Shown piece after piece: positions 56,208 through 64,000 of a stretch of 64,000 bases of DNA (its first letter is position 1; every line of letters starts with the position of its first letter). The stretch lies in contig OMWI01000002.1 in the NCBI GenBank assembly GCA_900314715.1, forward strand, positions 1 to 64,000. The letters are read 5' to 3'. The stretch is from an uncultured Prevotellaceae bacterium. GTDB lineage: Bacteria; Bacteroidota; Bacteroidia; Bacteroidales; Bacteroidaceae. Below the pieces are notes generated by a model, which ran no database searches, was not told the DNA's origin, and worked only from the letters and a program-made list of their open reading frames with translations. A program made the translations under genes and the position numbers.

Positions 56208-57191
56208 TTATTCGTATGGAATTGTTTTTTGGAAATCTTTCAATACCGTTTCTATTTCGAAGGGGTCGTCGGAGAGAGTAAGAAGCAGATTCTTGTATCT
56301 TCCTCTTTCCTCCATCTGCTGCATCATGGGATAGACAGGAACGTCTTCTGTCCAGAATTGCTTGCCCATAAATACCATCGGACTGGCAATGCCGAACGAC
56401 AGGTAATGGTTTTGCACTGCATTTTGGAAGATTTCCTGTAAGGTGCCAGCACTACCTGGCGTATAGATGATACCACCAAAGGCGATAGTGAGGATGGTGT
56501 CTTCGCGAACGCTGTTCACAAAGTATTTGGCAATGTGAGTGGCAAGAGGAGTAGATGGCTCATGACCATAAAGCCATGTGGGAACACCCAGACTTACGTA
56601 TTTGGCTTGTGGATAGCGATTCATTATTTCAAGGGCTGACGATAACCAACGTCTATCCTTGAATGAGGGGGCAGCTGCAGAAAGTATATGGATAGCTTCT
56701 TGCGCCTCTTCATCCGTTCGTCCAGCCATCCATGCACCCAGATGAGTAGCCTCCATTGCACCAGGTCCACCGCCACTTACCATAAAGAAACCTGCCTCGG
56801 TGAGATGCTTGCTCAACATTGCCACACTGGTAAACATGGGGTCGGTACGCAATAATGCATGACCGCCCATGATGCCAATGCACCGACGCGGGTCGTGTGT
56901 CTTGAGAAATTCGATGAGTGCCGTGTGAATACCATGGTCATGCATGGAACGGGCTATAGACTCCTTCACATCCATGGAAACTTTGCCAAGTTGCATGAAA
57001 TGCTGATAGACACGGCTATCGTAGCAGTTGGCAAACGAAGCCCTGTCTTTCTCCTCATCTTCAGACGGTTCGTAACCTTGGTAGAGTTCCTCGGCATTAT
57101 ATAATTGTCCATGTCGAAGCACTTCGTATGGCACGTTTCTCAGCCATTCAAAGAGTCCGTCAATTTTCTCTATGTCTGGGTTGGAAATCAT
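56208..57191 (-). CDS. LOG-family Rossmann-fold nucleotide-binding protein
   Basis: 327 residues. The LOG/TIGR00730 signature motifs are MVSGGGPGAMEATHLGAWMAG and YTPGSAGTLQE (the family consensus is PGGxGTxxE, so Ser replaces Gly). Related enzymes cleave nucleoside monophosphates (PpnN type) or cytokinin riboside phosphates. Plant-hormone activity is not implied here. At 327 residues it is larger than the 180-190-residue LOG proteins, because of an N-terminal extension of about 100 residues. It lies between an ABC-2 gene and pfkA. Confidence 0.8.
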   Translation of the reverse strand: MISNPDIEKIDGLFEWLRNVPYEVLRHGQLYNAEELYQGYEPSEDEEKDRASFANCYDSRVYQHFMQLGKVSMDVKESIARSMHDHGIHTALIEFLKTHDPRRCIGIMGGHALLRTDPMFTSVAMLSKHLTEAGFFMVSGGGPGAMEATHLGAWMAGRTDEEAQEAIHILSAAAPSFKDRRWLSSALEIMNRYPQAKYVSLGVPTWLYGHEPSTPLATHIAKYFVNSVREDTILTIAFGGIIYTPGSAGTLQEIFQNAVQNHYLSFGIASPMVFMGKQFWTEDVPVYPMMQQMEERGRYKNLLLTLSDDPFEIETVLKDFQKTIPYE

Positions 57192-57235
57192 ATTACGATA
57201 GCTGATGTGTATATACTTATCATATCATTCGAGTA

Positions 57236-58441
57236 TTAATTGCTTGCATACTTTTTTGCCAGTCGGAACTGGTGGCGATAGACGAGGCAAGCCATTCCAA
57301 GATAAGCGGCAGCTTGAATCCAGAGGATGCGGATTTCGGGTAGAATCTGGCTTACGCTTGCCCCCATGGTATTGGCACGTATATATGCACGAACGCCAAA
57401 GGTACTGGGGAAGAGCCACGACACACCCTGCCAATAGCTGGGAATGTTAGATTGTGGCCATGACACACCTGTCAGGAAGAGCAATGGTACGGAAACGAAT
57501 ACCATGATTAGCATTACGTTTTCGCGATAGCGCACCATGCAAGAGGCAGTCATACCGAAGAATATGCATGCTAAGGTGTAGGGCAACAGCAACCAGAACA
57601 ATGTCCATCCATCACCAAGTTGCGGGAAGGAGAACATACGTGGAACTGCCATGGCAAGATAGGCAGCTGCAACGGCACCAATCATGCAGTAACAAAGAGC
57701 TTTACCCCAGACAATGCGATAAGCACCACGATAATGTGGATCGTCGGTGGGGATAAGTTGACCGTTCTTGTGTCGCTCACGTGCCGTACCAGCAGCCATA
57801 CCGATACCAAGGGCGATGGCTTGTTGCAAGATGAGCATGAGCACTGCGGGCAAGACGCAAGAACCATAACCACCCGAAGGATTAAACAAGGTTACTTCAT
57901 CGACTGCTAAAGGTTGTGCGGTAATGGCATCTTCACGCTTGGTGTAGTTACCACTCTTCTTAATCTTCAACCCCGCACCCATTCGTGCAGCCTCGACCAT
58001 GGCGGTCTGATAAACGGCTTTGTATGCGAGCATAAGCGACATATCACAATACACGCTGATAGTGGCTTGTTCACCACGGTAGACACGTGAAGCGAAATCA
58101 GACGGGATGAGATATATTCCCTTGACGAGTTGTCGGCTGACGAGCGAACGTGCCTCATCGAGGTCTCCTGCGTAAAATTTTATATGAACATCAGGCGAAG
58201 CATCACAGTCGTTGATAAACTGACGCGAAAGCGCAGAGTGCGATTGGTCTACGACGACTACAGGTGTCTCGTGCAATGTCTCGTTGTTGTAAATCCACGA
58301 ATAGAGTAGGGGGTAGCCCAATGGCACAACAACAAAGAAAATCAGTACGCCCTCGTCTTTAACGACTCTAACCATTTCATGCCGCCAGATGTGGAGCACA
58401 TCGGTTACGTGCTCGCGTAATCTATTAAGGAATGTAGACAT
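57236..58441 (-). CDS. ABC-2-type permease, second of a pair
   Basis: 401 residues: one N-terminal membrane segment, a large extracytoplasmic domain (about 45-180), then about five membrane segments at the C-terminus (VLPAVLMLILQQAIALGIGMAAG, LLLPYTLACIFFG, VMLIMVFVSVPLLFLTGVSWPQ). This is the YhhJ/YbhR-like form found next to HlyD proteins. Its start overlaps the preceding permease by 17 bases, so the two are probably translated together and form a heterodimer. Drug or lipid export is possible; the substrate is unknown. Confidence 0.85.
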   Translation of the reverse strand: MSTFLNRLREHVTDVLHIWRHEMVRVVKDEGVLIFFVVVPLGYPLLYSWIYNNETLHETPVVVVDQSHSALSRQFINDCDASPDVHIKFYAGDLDEARSLVSRQLVKGIYLIPSDFASRVYRGEQATISVYCDMSLMLAYKAVYQTAMVEAARMGAGLKIKKSGNYTKREDAITAQPLAVDEVTLFNPSGGYGSCVLPAVLMLILQQAIALGIGMAAGTARERHKNGQLIPTDDPHYRGAYRIVWGKALCYCMIGAVAAAYLAMAVPRMFSFPQLGDGWTLFWLLLPYTLACIFFGMTASCMVRYRENVMLIMVFVSVPLLFLTGVSWPQSNIPSYWQGVSWLFPSTFGVRAYIRANTMGASVSQILPEIRILWIQAAAYLGMACLVYRHQFRLAKKYASN

Positions 58442-59597
58442 AATTCAGCATTGCATTTTTAACTTTACGAATGACAAGCCAAGGCAGTAGCGTGAAAGCC
58501 ACGAGAGCCACGAGGTGGAACCAAACATCGATAACGGGGAAGCCATTAAGTACCGTTGCTTGGTAGAGCATCCAATAGTGACGCAGAGGAAATAGCCATG
58601 ATATAGCTTGCAATGGAGGATCCATGCCCGCAATGGGGAATGCCGAACCGCACATGGAAAGACTGAGCACATACCACAGCGAACAGACACTCATTGACAT
58701 ACGCAACGATGGCATTAGACCGAAGGAAAAAATTCCGAAGCCGAGAGAACTTACTACTTGCAAGACCGTAAGTCGTACGATACTCCACGTTCCCCCAAGA
58801 TGCGGAAAGTGAAGTACGTTGAAAATATAATACTGGTAGAGGAATATCACGAGCAAGAAAATCAACGCGTGAATAATATACTTGCCGATGATTGCTACGA
58901 CGATGTTTCCGTCGGCACGAGCGAGCCATTCCTTGCCAGTATCGAACTTCATCTCCATACCGAGAGCGTATGCCGAGAGCAGAGCCATGAAAAGCATCAG
59001 GATACCGGGCACAAAGACGGTAGTCAAACTGTAATTGTAACTACCCTCGGGATTGGCTATCATGTGTGCGTCGATGGTTATGGGTTGCAACGCCGCCTTG
59101 ATTTGCGTGGGCGATGCGCCCTTTGCACTAAGCATGGCTTTCCCCACAGCCGCAGAGCCAAGCATACCGATAGTCTTCATATCCTTTGAAGCCATCGAAC
59201 CAGCCGTCAAACAAGTCATGGTGTAGTAGTACGAAATCTTTGGCTGTCTTCCCGCCAAGAGTTTTGAAGCCGTACCATCTGGAATATAGATGTAGGCATA
59301 GACTTTCCCCTCTTGCATGGCGTTGCGGGCCTCCGTGATATTCGCAAAGCGATAAATCACACGGGAGGTCTGCATGGCATCGAGGTTGCGGATAAGTCCG
59401 CGAGACGTGGTGCTATTGTCTTGGTCAACCACCCCGATAGGCAAATCTTGTGGTATTCCTTCATCGAGCATCGTGGTGAAAAACAACACCAGCATGAACG
59501 GAAACACCACCATGCAGAAACCGTATATATGGTTCTTCCGTACGATGATATTGAGCTCGCGAAGTGCGATATTGAGGATTTGAGAAATATATTTCAT
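58425..59597 (-). CDS. ABC-2-type permease, first of a pair
   Basis: 390 residues with the same architecture: one N-terminal segment (IYGFCMVVFPFMLVLFF), a soluble loop, and C-terminal membrane segments (VFVPGILMLFMALLSAYALGMEM, YIIHALIFLLVIFLYQYYI, AFTLLPWLVIRKVK). It starts 10 bases after the HlyD stop. No ATP-binding subunit gene is present in the cluster, so the energy source is encoded elsewhere or not by a classical ABC ATPase. Confidence 0.85.
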   Translation of the reverse strand: MKYISQILNIALRELNIIVRKNHIYGFCMVVFPFMLVLFFTTMLDEGIPQDLPIGVVDQDNSTTSRGLIRNLDAMQTSRVIYRFANITEARNAMQEGKVYAYIYIPDGTASKLLAGRQPKISYYYTMTCLTAGSMASKDMKTIGMLGSAAVGKAMLSAKGASPTQIKAALQPITIDAHMIANPEGSYNYSLTTVFVPGILMLFMALLSAYALGMEMKFDTGKEWLARADGNIVVAIIGKYIIHALIFLLVIFLYQYYIFNVLHFPHLGGTWSIVRLTVLQVVSSLGFGIFSFGLMPSLRMSMSVCSLWYVLSLSMCGSAFPIAGMDPPLQAISWLFPLRHYWMLYQATVLNGFPVIDVWFHLVALVAFTLLPWLVIRKVKNAMLNYVYIP

Positions 59598-59607
59598 TAA
59601 CTATTAA

Positions 59608-60600
59608 CTATTTCTTCAATATTACCGACATTCCTGGTCTGATGTCATCAATCTTCACCGTCGGACGTGCCTTAACCTCAAAGGTTTTCTGGTCATACTG
59701 ACCACTGGCTTTCGTGGCTTTCCATACTGCGAAAGAACCCTTATCCTTGATAGAGGTCACTTTCATCTTTGTTTCCTTGTCAAGTGCTGGAATGCGAACG
59801 GAAATCTCATTGCCCACCTTGATGTCTTTCAACTGGTCTTCGCGGATATTGAAAGTAGCCCATTGGTCGTCCATTACTGCAATTGACATGATTGGAGTAC
59901 CAGTACCAACGAGTTCGCCAACCTTTGGATAAACATCGGTGACCTCACCGTCCATCTGTGCAACTTGCACGGTTTCACGAACATAGCCTTCCACTTCTTG
60001 AACGGCACCGCGAGCTTGGCCAACGGTAGCCGATGCAGCACGACGCTCTTCTTGACGGGCTCCGTTTACAGCCATATCGTACTGGCTCTTTGCTGCTTTT
60101 ACTTGTGCTTGAGCCGATTTGTACATCGCTTCAGCCTCGTCGAATTTCTGTGCAGAGATTACCTCTTCCTTATAAAGCACTTTCATTCGGTTGTACGACT
60201 TCTCGGCAATTTCCAATCCTGCTTTTGCTTGTTCCCAAAGTTGGAAAGCAGCCTGAATCTGTTCTTTACGTGCACCATTTTGTGCCATTTGTTCTATGGC
60301 TGAAGCTGCATCTACGGCACTTTTGGCTTGTGACATCTTGGCTTGTACTTCGGGAGCCTCGATGATAGCCAGCGTTTCACCAGCCTTGACGAAGTCGCCC
60401 TCTTTCACTCGGAGTTCAAGGATTCGTCCAGGTACTTTACTTGACACGCGATATTCCTCTACTTCCATTTCACCTTGTATTATTTCTGGGTCACGGTCAA
60501 GGGCAAGGAACCCGATGAGTGCCACGATTAATACTACTGCTGAGAAGCCAACGACGGCCAGCAGGATATTATTATGTTGTTCTTTTGCTTTGTCTGACAT
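59608..60600 (-). CDS. HlyD/EmrA-family periplasmic adaptor protein
   Basis: Bridges the inner-membrane pump and the TolC-type channel. The 330 residues have an N-terminal membrane anchor (about 12-34), a lipoyl-like domain split by a helical hairpin (about 45-200, EGDFVKAGETLAIIEAPEVQAKM), and beta domains (MDGEVTDVYPKVGELVGTGTPI). Second gene of the efflux operon, behind a TolC gene and ahead of the permeases. Confidence 0.93.
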   Translation of the reverse strand: MSDKAKEQHNNILLAVVGFSAVVLIVALIGFLALDRDPEIIQGEMEVEEYRVSSKVPGRILELRVKEGDFVKAGETLAIIEAPEVQAKMSQAKSAVDAASAIEQMAQNGARKEQIQAAFQLWEQAKAGLEIAEKSYNRMKVLYKEEVISAQKFDEAEAMYKSAQAQVKAAKSQYDMAVNGARQEERRAASATVGQARGAVQEVEGYVRETVQVAQMDGEVTDVYPKVGELVGTGTPIMSIAVMDDQWATFNIREDQLKDIKVGNEISVRIPALDKETKMKVTSIKDKGSFAVWKATKASGQYDQKTFEVKARPTVKIDDIRPGMSVILKK

Positions 60601-60750
60601 GATTTTTGATGTTTAAATCGTTGATTTTTATTTCGTTATGACGTTATATCGTTAAATCGTTATATTGTTATATTGTTATATTGTTATATTGTTATATTGT
60701 TATATTGTAATATCGTAATAATGTTATAATGTTATAATGTTATTATGCTT
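60600..60750. repeat. 8-bp microsatellite between the tolC-type and hlyD-type genes
   Basis: GTTATATT is repeated in perfect tandem from 60659, about six times, flanked by degenerate versions (GTAATATC, GTTATAAT). It lies in the gap between two genes of the same operon. Being a short perfect tandem, it is prone to slippage. Confidence 0.85.
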
Positions 60751-62241
60751 TTATTTTAGGATTCCGAGCGCTTTTTGCAATTCCACCTCAGAGAGTTTTA
60801 CGCCAATCTCTGCATCAATCTTTTGAGACTGAGCCAGATTCCATGCAGTCTGAGCCTCCATAACGGTGGTGAATGAGGCTGTTCCTTCCTTGAAAGCGAG
60901 ATTAGCCATACGCAGGTTCTCGTTGGCATTGGCAACGTTTGATTGTGCCATCGTGAGTTTCTTCTGAGCCTCTTTTACCTTGAAGTTGCTTTGGTTTACT
61001 TGTAGCTCAATCAATTCGCGAGCCTCATCCAACTCCAGATTGGCTATAGCGGTAGCACCCTTTGATGCGCGTACTTTATGCTTAACATCTCCCCAGTTCC
61101 AGATAGGTACACGTACCAGCACGCCTAAGTTAAAGAAACCACCAAACTTCTTCTCAAAACCATTGAATGTATTTGGGTTGCTCAGTGCGTATCCGCCTGT
61201 TACCAATATTTGTGGCAGATTTCCAGCTTTCAATACGTTGGTTGTTTGCTCGCTAAGGTTTACTGTGTTTTGAAGCACCTTTAGTTCGGGGCGGTTGTCA
61301 TAATTCAGAGAACTCAGAGAATTCGGAGAATTCTGAGTCATCGAAAGATTCTCACTTTCCTCATCAGCTAATGTAATCTTTTCATCTACCGGGAGTCCGC
61401 ACAATTGGCATAGCAGCATCTTCGAAAGTTCCAAACCATCCGTGACTTGTGTCAGGGCCATCTCGGCTTCGTTTACCCTAACGCCAACGCTTAAACCATC
61501 ACCTTTTATGGCTACGCCCTGATCAATCATTTTCTGCACGTCGTCTTTCAATTTCTTCACCAGAGCCACATAACTCTCAGCCAACTTTTGCTTATGACGA
61601 AGAGATACAACCTGCCAATAAGCTTGCTCAATATTGTATAAAGTACCTTGGCGCTTCATCTCTAACGAGTTAGCTGCCATTTCCTCATTGATATCTGCAA
61701 TTTTGTTTACAGCCGTGATAGCTCCACCCATAAACACGGGTTGCGTCACCATTATTGCCCCTGCAAACATGTTCTTGGTGTCGGTGCGCAAGGCATTTAC
61801 AAGTCCTTGCCCAGTCTGGTTAAGAGCACCAGTGAATTGCGCCAAGTCTTGAGCTATCTTTGCTTGTGTAGCGGGTGGCAATTGCGAGGCTATTGTACCT
61901 AAACTGCTTGATAAACTAGCGGCAGCATTGGTTCCGAGGTTGCTCAACGCTTCTTTCTTGTCATTATCGAGCAAAGAAATCTCCCTGCTCATCCATACGT
62001 AACCGCCTAAGGCACTCACGTGTGGCAAATACTTAGTACGCGCAGATTTTCGCAGGTTGGCACTCACCTCCTGTTTCATTTTCGCTACTCCCATCTGTTT
62101 GTTGTTTCTCAGTGCCATTGCTCTGCAACTGTCAAGCGTCAGAACTCTCTGACACTCGCCGCTAAGTGGCAATAGCACTAATAGCCCAAGTAAAATTGCT
62201 CTGGCCATTACTTTGGTTTTCATTTTCTTTTTTTTGTTCAT
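60751..62241 (-). CDS. TolC-family outer-membrane efflux channel
   Basis: 496 residues with a signal peptide (after a Lys-rich start, about 12-30). The family has two repeats of outer-membrane efflux domains; here they are rich in helical heptads (NKQMGVAKMKQEVSANLRKS, NIEQAYWQVVSLRHKQKLAESYV, VKEAQKKLTMAQSNVANANENL). Closing motif YNIAQSQKIDAEI-like (NLAQSQKIDAEIGVKLSEVELQKAL). First gene of the efflux operon and the only one with a strong promoter. Confidence 0.92.
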   Translation of the reverse strand: MNKKKKMKTKVMARAILLGLLVLLPLSGECQRVLTLDSCRAMALRNNKQMGVAKMKQEVSANLRKSARTKYLPHVSALGGYVWMSREISLLDNDKKEALSNLGTNAAASLSSSLGTIASQLPPATQAKIAQDLAQFTGALNQTGQGLVNALRTDTKNMFAGAIMVTQPVFMGGAITAVNKIADINEEMAANSLEMKRQGTLYNIEQAYWQVVSLRHKQKLAESYVALVKKLKDDVQKMIDQGVAIKGDGLSVGVRVNEAEMALTQVTDGLELSKMLLCQLCGLPVDEKITLADEESENLSMTQNSPNSLSSLNYDNRPELKVLQNTVNLSEQTTNVLKAGNLPQILVTGGYALSNPNTFNGFEKKFGGFFNLGVLVRVPIWNWGDVKHKVRASKGATAIANLELDEARELIELQVNQSNFKVKEAQKKLTMAQSNVANANENLRMANLAFKEGTASFTTVMEAQTAWNLAQSQKIDAEIGVKLSEVELQKALGILK

Positions 62242-62335
62242 GTTTGTATATTTAATTATTTATCCTTTCAAATACAAAATCTTAATGATTGTACGTTAAA
62301 TTTTAGCCAATCAATCTTATTTTTTCAATACTTTG

Positions 62336-62366
62336 CAAAAATACTCATTTTTTCAGAATATACAAA
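62336..62366 (-). promoter_or_regulatory. Promoter of the efflux operon
   Basis: A -33 TTTG (62363-62366, minus strand) and a -7 box TATTTTTG (62336-62343), spacing 19, about 90 bases before the channel gene. Confidence 0.82.
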
Positions 62367-62470
62367 CACTCTATTAAAAAAATTATAATTGTACATAGAT
62401 TTCCATTATAGGTTTCAAAAAACAACTATACTCTCGTGTTATGTCATGAAATTTCGCAATTTATGACCAC

Positions 62471-62507
62471 AAAAAACGAGCAATCTCAATTGTGAAATTG
62501 CTCGTTT
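62471..62507 (-). terminator. Terminator after the FHS transporter gene
   Basis: AAACGAGCAAT (62474-62484) pairs with ATTGCTCGTTT (62497-62507). On the minus strand the stem is followed by a run of T (62471-62476 read in reverse). Confidence 0.9.
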
Positions 62508-62546
62508 GCATTCATGCGAAGAAGTGAATTCTTCTTTATTGTTGAT

Positions 62547-63827
62547 TTAGTCAACTTTAATGTCTTTGTTTACATTCTTGCAACCGATAAGTGCATAGAA
62601 CAAGATGTAAGCTACCATTGCCACTTGGAGCCAATAACTGGTGATTTCGCCAGATGACTTAGCGATGATGTCTTGGAGCCAAGGCATAAGACCACCACCA
62701 ACCACCATCATCATGAAAATACCAGATGCAGCCTCAGTGTATTTTCCAAGTCCTTCTACTGAGAGGTTGAAGATACCACCCCACATGATAGAAGTACAAA
62801 GTCCACAAGCAGCAATGAAGAATACCTTCAAAGGAACAGCGTGTCCACCGATTGTTGCAGTAACACTTTCAGGTAGGAAAATGGCAATCAGGAGCAAACA
62901 GATAGCTACCGTAGATACAACAGTCATTTGTGTCTTGGTGCTAATCTTTCCGGAAATCAATGTTGAAGAGAATCTACCAATCAACATCATAAACCAATAG
63001 CTGGCTGCCAAAGTTCCACCAAGTGCGGCTGAACCCTCAAATCCCATCTTGGTTACATAGAAATTCAACTCCATAGGAATACCGATTTCCACACCAACAT
63101 AGAAGAAAATGGCGATTACACCAAGAATTAAATGACGGAAACGCAATGCACCCTTCATGGAATCCATCAATGACTCGCCCTTGCCGAAGTTTGGTTCAGG
63201 AATTTCTACGCGACTAATGATGAAGAATGAAATGGCAAATACAGCCATACCGATGAACAACAGTGGAGATACATCGGTCATGGAAGTCTTCTCGGTTACC
63301 GTTCCTACGAGCACACCAGCGAGAAGTGGAGTGAGTGTAGCGGTGAGTGAATTCAACGTACCACCAATCTGGATGTATTGGTTTCCTTTGTTACCACCAC
63401 CACCGAGGATGTTCAACATTGGGTTAACCACCGTATTGAGCATACATACGCAGAAACCGCAAACGAGGGCACCAAGCAGGTAGATGTAGAGGTTGAGTGC
63501 AACAACAGTTCCACCAACTTCATTTACTTTAATATCGTCACCATAGATACTGGAGAGATATTGCAAGGCAAGACCAATGATACCTACGATCAAGGCTGCG
63601 AGAGCGGTTTTCTTGTAACCGATTTTCTTCAGCAACATACCCGAAGGAATACCCATAAACAGATAAGCCACGAAGTTCATCAAGTTACCCCAAGATGCTG
63701 CAAACTCATATTTGAAGCCCCAGATGTTTCCAAATGGTGCTCCCATATTAGTTACAAAGCTAATCATTGCGAAAATGAAACACATGGTTATAATCGCAAC
63801 GAGATTCGTATTTTTATTCGTACTCAT
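62547..63827 (-). CDS. FHS-family MFS sugar transporter (glucose/galactose type)
   Basis: 426-residue inner-membrane protein with about 12 hydrophobic segments, of the fucose-galactose-glucose:H+ symporter type. Family features are the FCVCMLNTVVNPMLNILGGGGNKGNQYIQIGGTLNSL stretch (shortened here) and GIFMMMVVGGGLMPWLQDIIA. Directly behind a probable galK, so galactose (or glucose) is the likely cargo, as in the Bacteroides galK-transporter pair. Confidence 0.9.
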   Translation of the reverse strand: MSTNKNTNLVAIITMCFIFAMISFVTNMGAPFGNIWGFKYEFAASWGNLMNFVAYLFMGIPSGMLLKKIGYKKTALAALIVGIIGLALQYLSSIYGDDIKVNEVGGTVVALNLYIYLLGALVCGFCVCMLNTVVNPMLNILGGGGNKGNQYIQIGGTLNSLTATLTPLLAGVLVGTVTEKTSMTDVSPLLFIGMAVFAISFFIISRVEIPEPNFGKGESLMDSMKGALRFRHLILGVIAIFFYVGVEIGIPMELNFYVTKMGFEGSAALGGTLAASYWFMMLIGRFSSTLISGKISTKTQMTVVSTVAICLLLIAIFLPESVTATIGGHAVPLKVFFIAACGLCTSIMWGGIFNLSVEGLGKYTEAASGIFMMMVVGGGLMPWLQDIIAKSSGEITSYWLQVAMVAYILFYALIGCKNVNKDIKVD

Positions 63828-63877
63828 TTATTTTTGCTATTTTATTAGATGGCAAATATACTTGATAATATGGATGA

Positions 63878-64000
63878 TTAGCAAATCTTGCGAGAACCAT
63901 CGCTGATGATTACATCGTAAACTTTTGGAGCCTTACCATATTTCTCATAATACTTCTGGCAAGCAGTCTTGATGAAATCATCATAGAGTTCGTCTTTCAC
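63878..64000 (-). CDS. galK: C-terminal end of probable galactokinase
   Basis: Only the last 40 codons are in the window. They read VKDELYDDFIKTACQKYYEK, then a stretch ending in YDVIISDGSRKIC and a stop codon at 63878-63880. This looks like the end of a Bacteroidota GHMP-type galactokinase, and a galactose-type transporter follows 50 bases later. The identification rests on a short tail plus gene order. Confidence 0.6.
   Translation of the reverse strand: MKDELYDDFIKTACQKYYEKYGKAPKVYDVIISDGSRKIC

Larger units (their letters stand above)
62242..62546. other. Gap between efflux operon and FHS transporter gene
   Basis: About 300 bases holding the efflux promoter (62336-62366) and the terminator of the transporter gene (62471-62507). 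Nothing else recognisable. Confidence 0.75.

Overview
The window looks like chromosome from a gut or oral Bacteroidales bacterium, most likely Prevotella/Segatella. The signs are SusC/SusD gene pairs, a DUF6377 (SusR-type) regulator, a NUDIX-type arabinose regulator, many Bacteroidota -7 boxes (TAnnTTTG, sometimes with a -33 TTTG), weak or absent Shine-Dalgarno sites and many exported lipoproteins. No rRNA, phage, plasmid, integrase, transposase or CRISPR array was seen. The genus is an inference from gene content and sequence style.

Layout. 1-1.6 kb: 3' part of thrS. 1.7-14.3 kb: a polysaccharide utilisation locus transcribed leftwards (susC, susD, a three-module surface glycan-binding lipoprotein, GH16 endo-glucanase, GH3 beta-glucosidase) with a membrane regulator upstream; the enzymes suggest beta-1,3 or mixed-linkage beta-glucan. 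14.3-15.06 kb: non-coding, with a 22-bp tandem array and a nested inverted repeat. 15-17.3 kb: exported esterase and histidine phosphatase (phytase-like). 17.5-18.9 kb: infC-rpmI-rplT. 19-33 kb: tex, a very large PL11-fold exported protein, an ABC-F ATPase, two envelope proteins, mscL, a GAPDH gene with an apparent internal deletion, miaA and a lipid kinase-like gene. 33.5-38.2 kb: a glycogen operon (GH133-type debranching enzyme, GT4 synthase, GH57 protein). 38.4-42.8 kb: two tRNA-Asp genes, a TonB-C protein, a radical-SAM activase and a three-gene envelope operon. 43-50.7 kb: the L-arabinose operon (galM, SSS transporter, NUDIX regulator, araD, araA, ribulokinase). 50.7-55.2 kb: repeat-rich DNA around a two-gene island. 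55.2-62.2 kb: TolC-HlyD-ABC-2-ABC-2-LOG-pfkA in one direction. 62.5-64 kb: an FHS sugar transporter and the 3' end of a probable galK.

The strongest candidate for something undescribed is the island at about 52.0-54.8 kb. It encodes an EVE-domain protein (PUA-like fold, associated with reading modified bases) next to a membrane-anchored CbbX/SpoVK-type AAA+ ATPase. It is AT-rich compared with its neighbours and bracketed by near-identical direct repeats of about 305 and 373 bp. One copy of the direct repeat carries a 68-bp palindromic insertion that the other lacks. Next to it, and again at 14.7 kb, lies a nested inverted-repeat element built from 12-bp tandem units that appears to be a dispersed family.

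Metabolically the window joins polysaccharide capture and hydrolysis (beta-glucan, rhamnogalacturonan), pentose and galactose uptake, glycolysis (pfkA, gap) and glycogen storage. Several enzymes carry changes at key positions: GAPDH lacks part of its NAD-binding domain, the GH57 protein lacks its expected catalytic pair, and the phosphofructokinase has Asn at the normally invariant GGDG aspartate.
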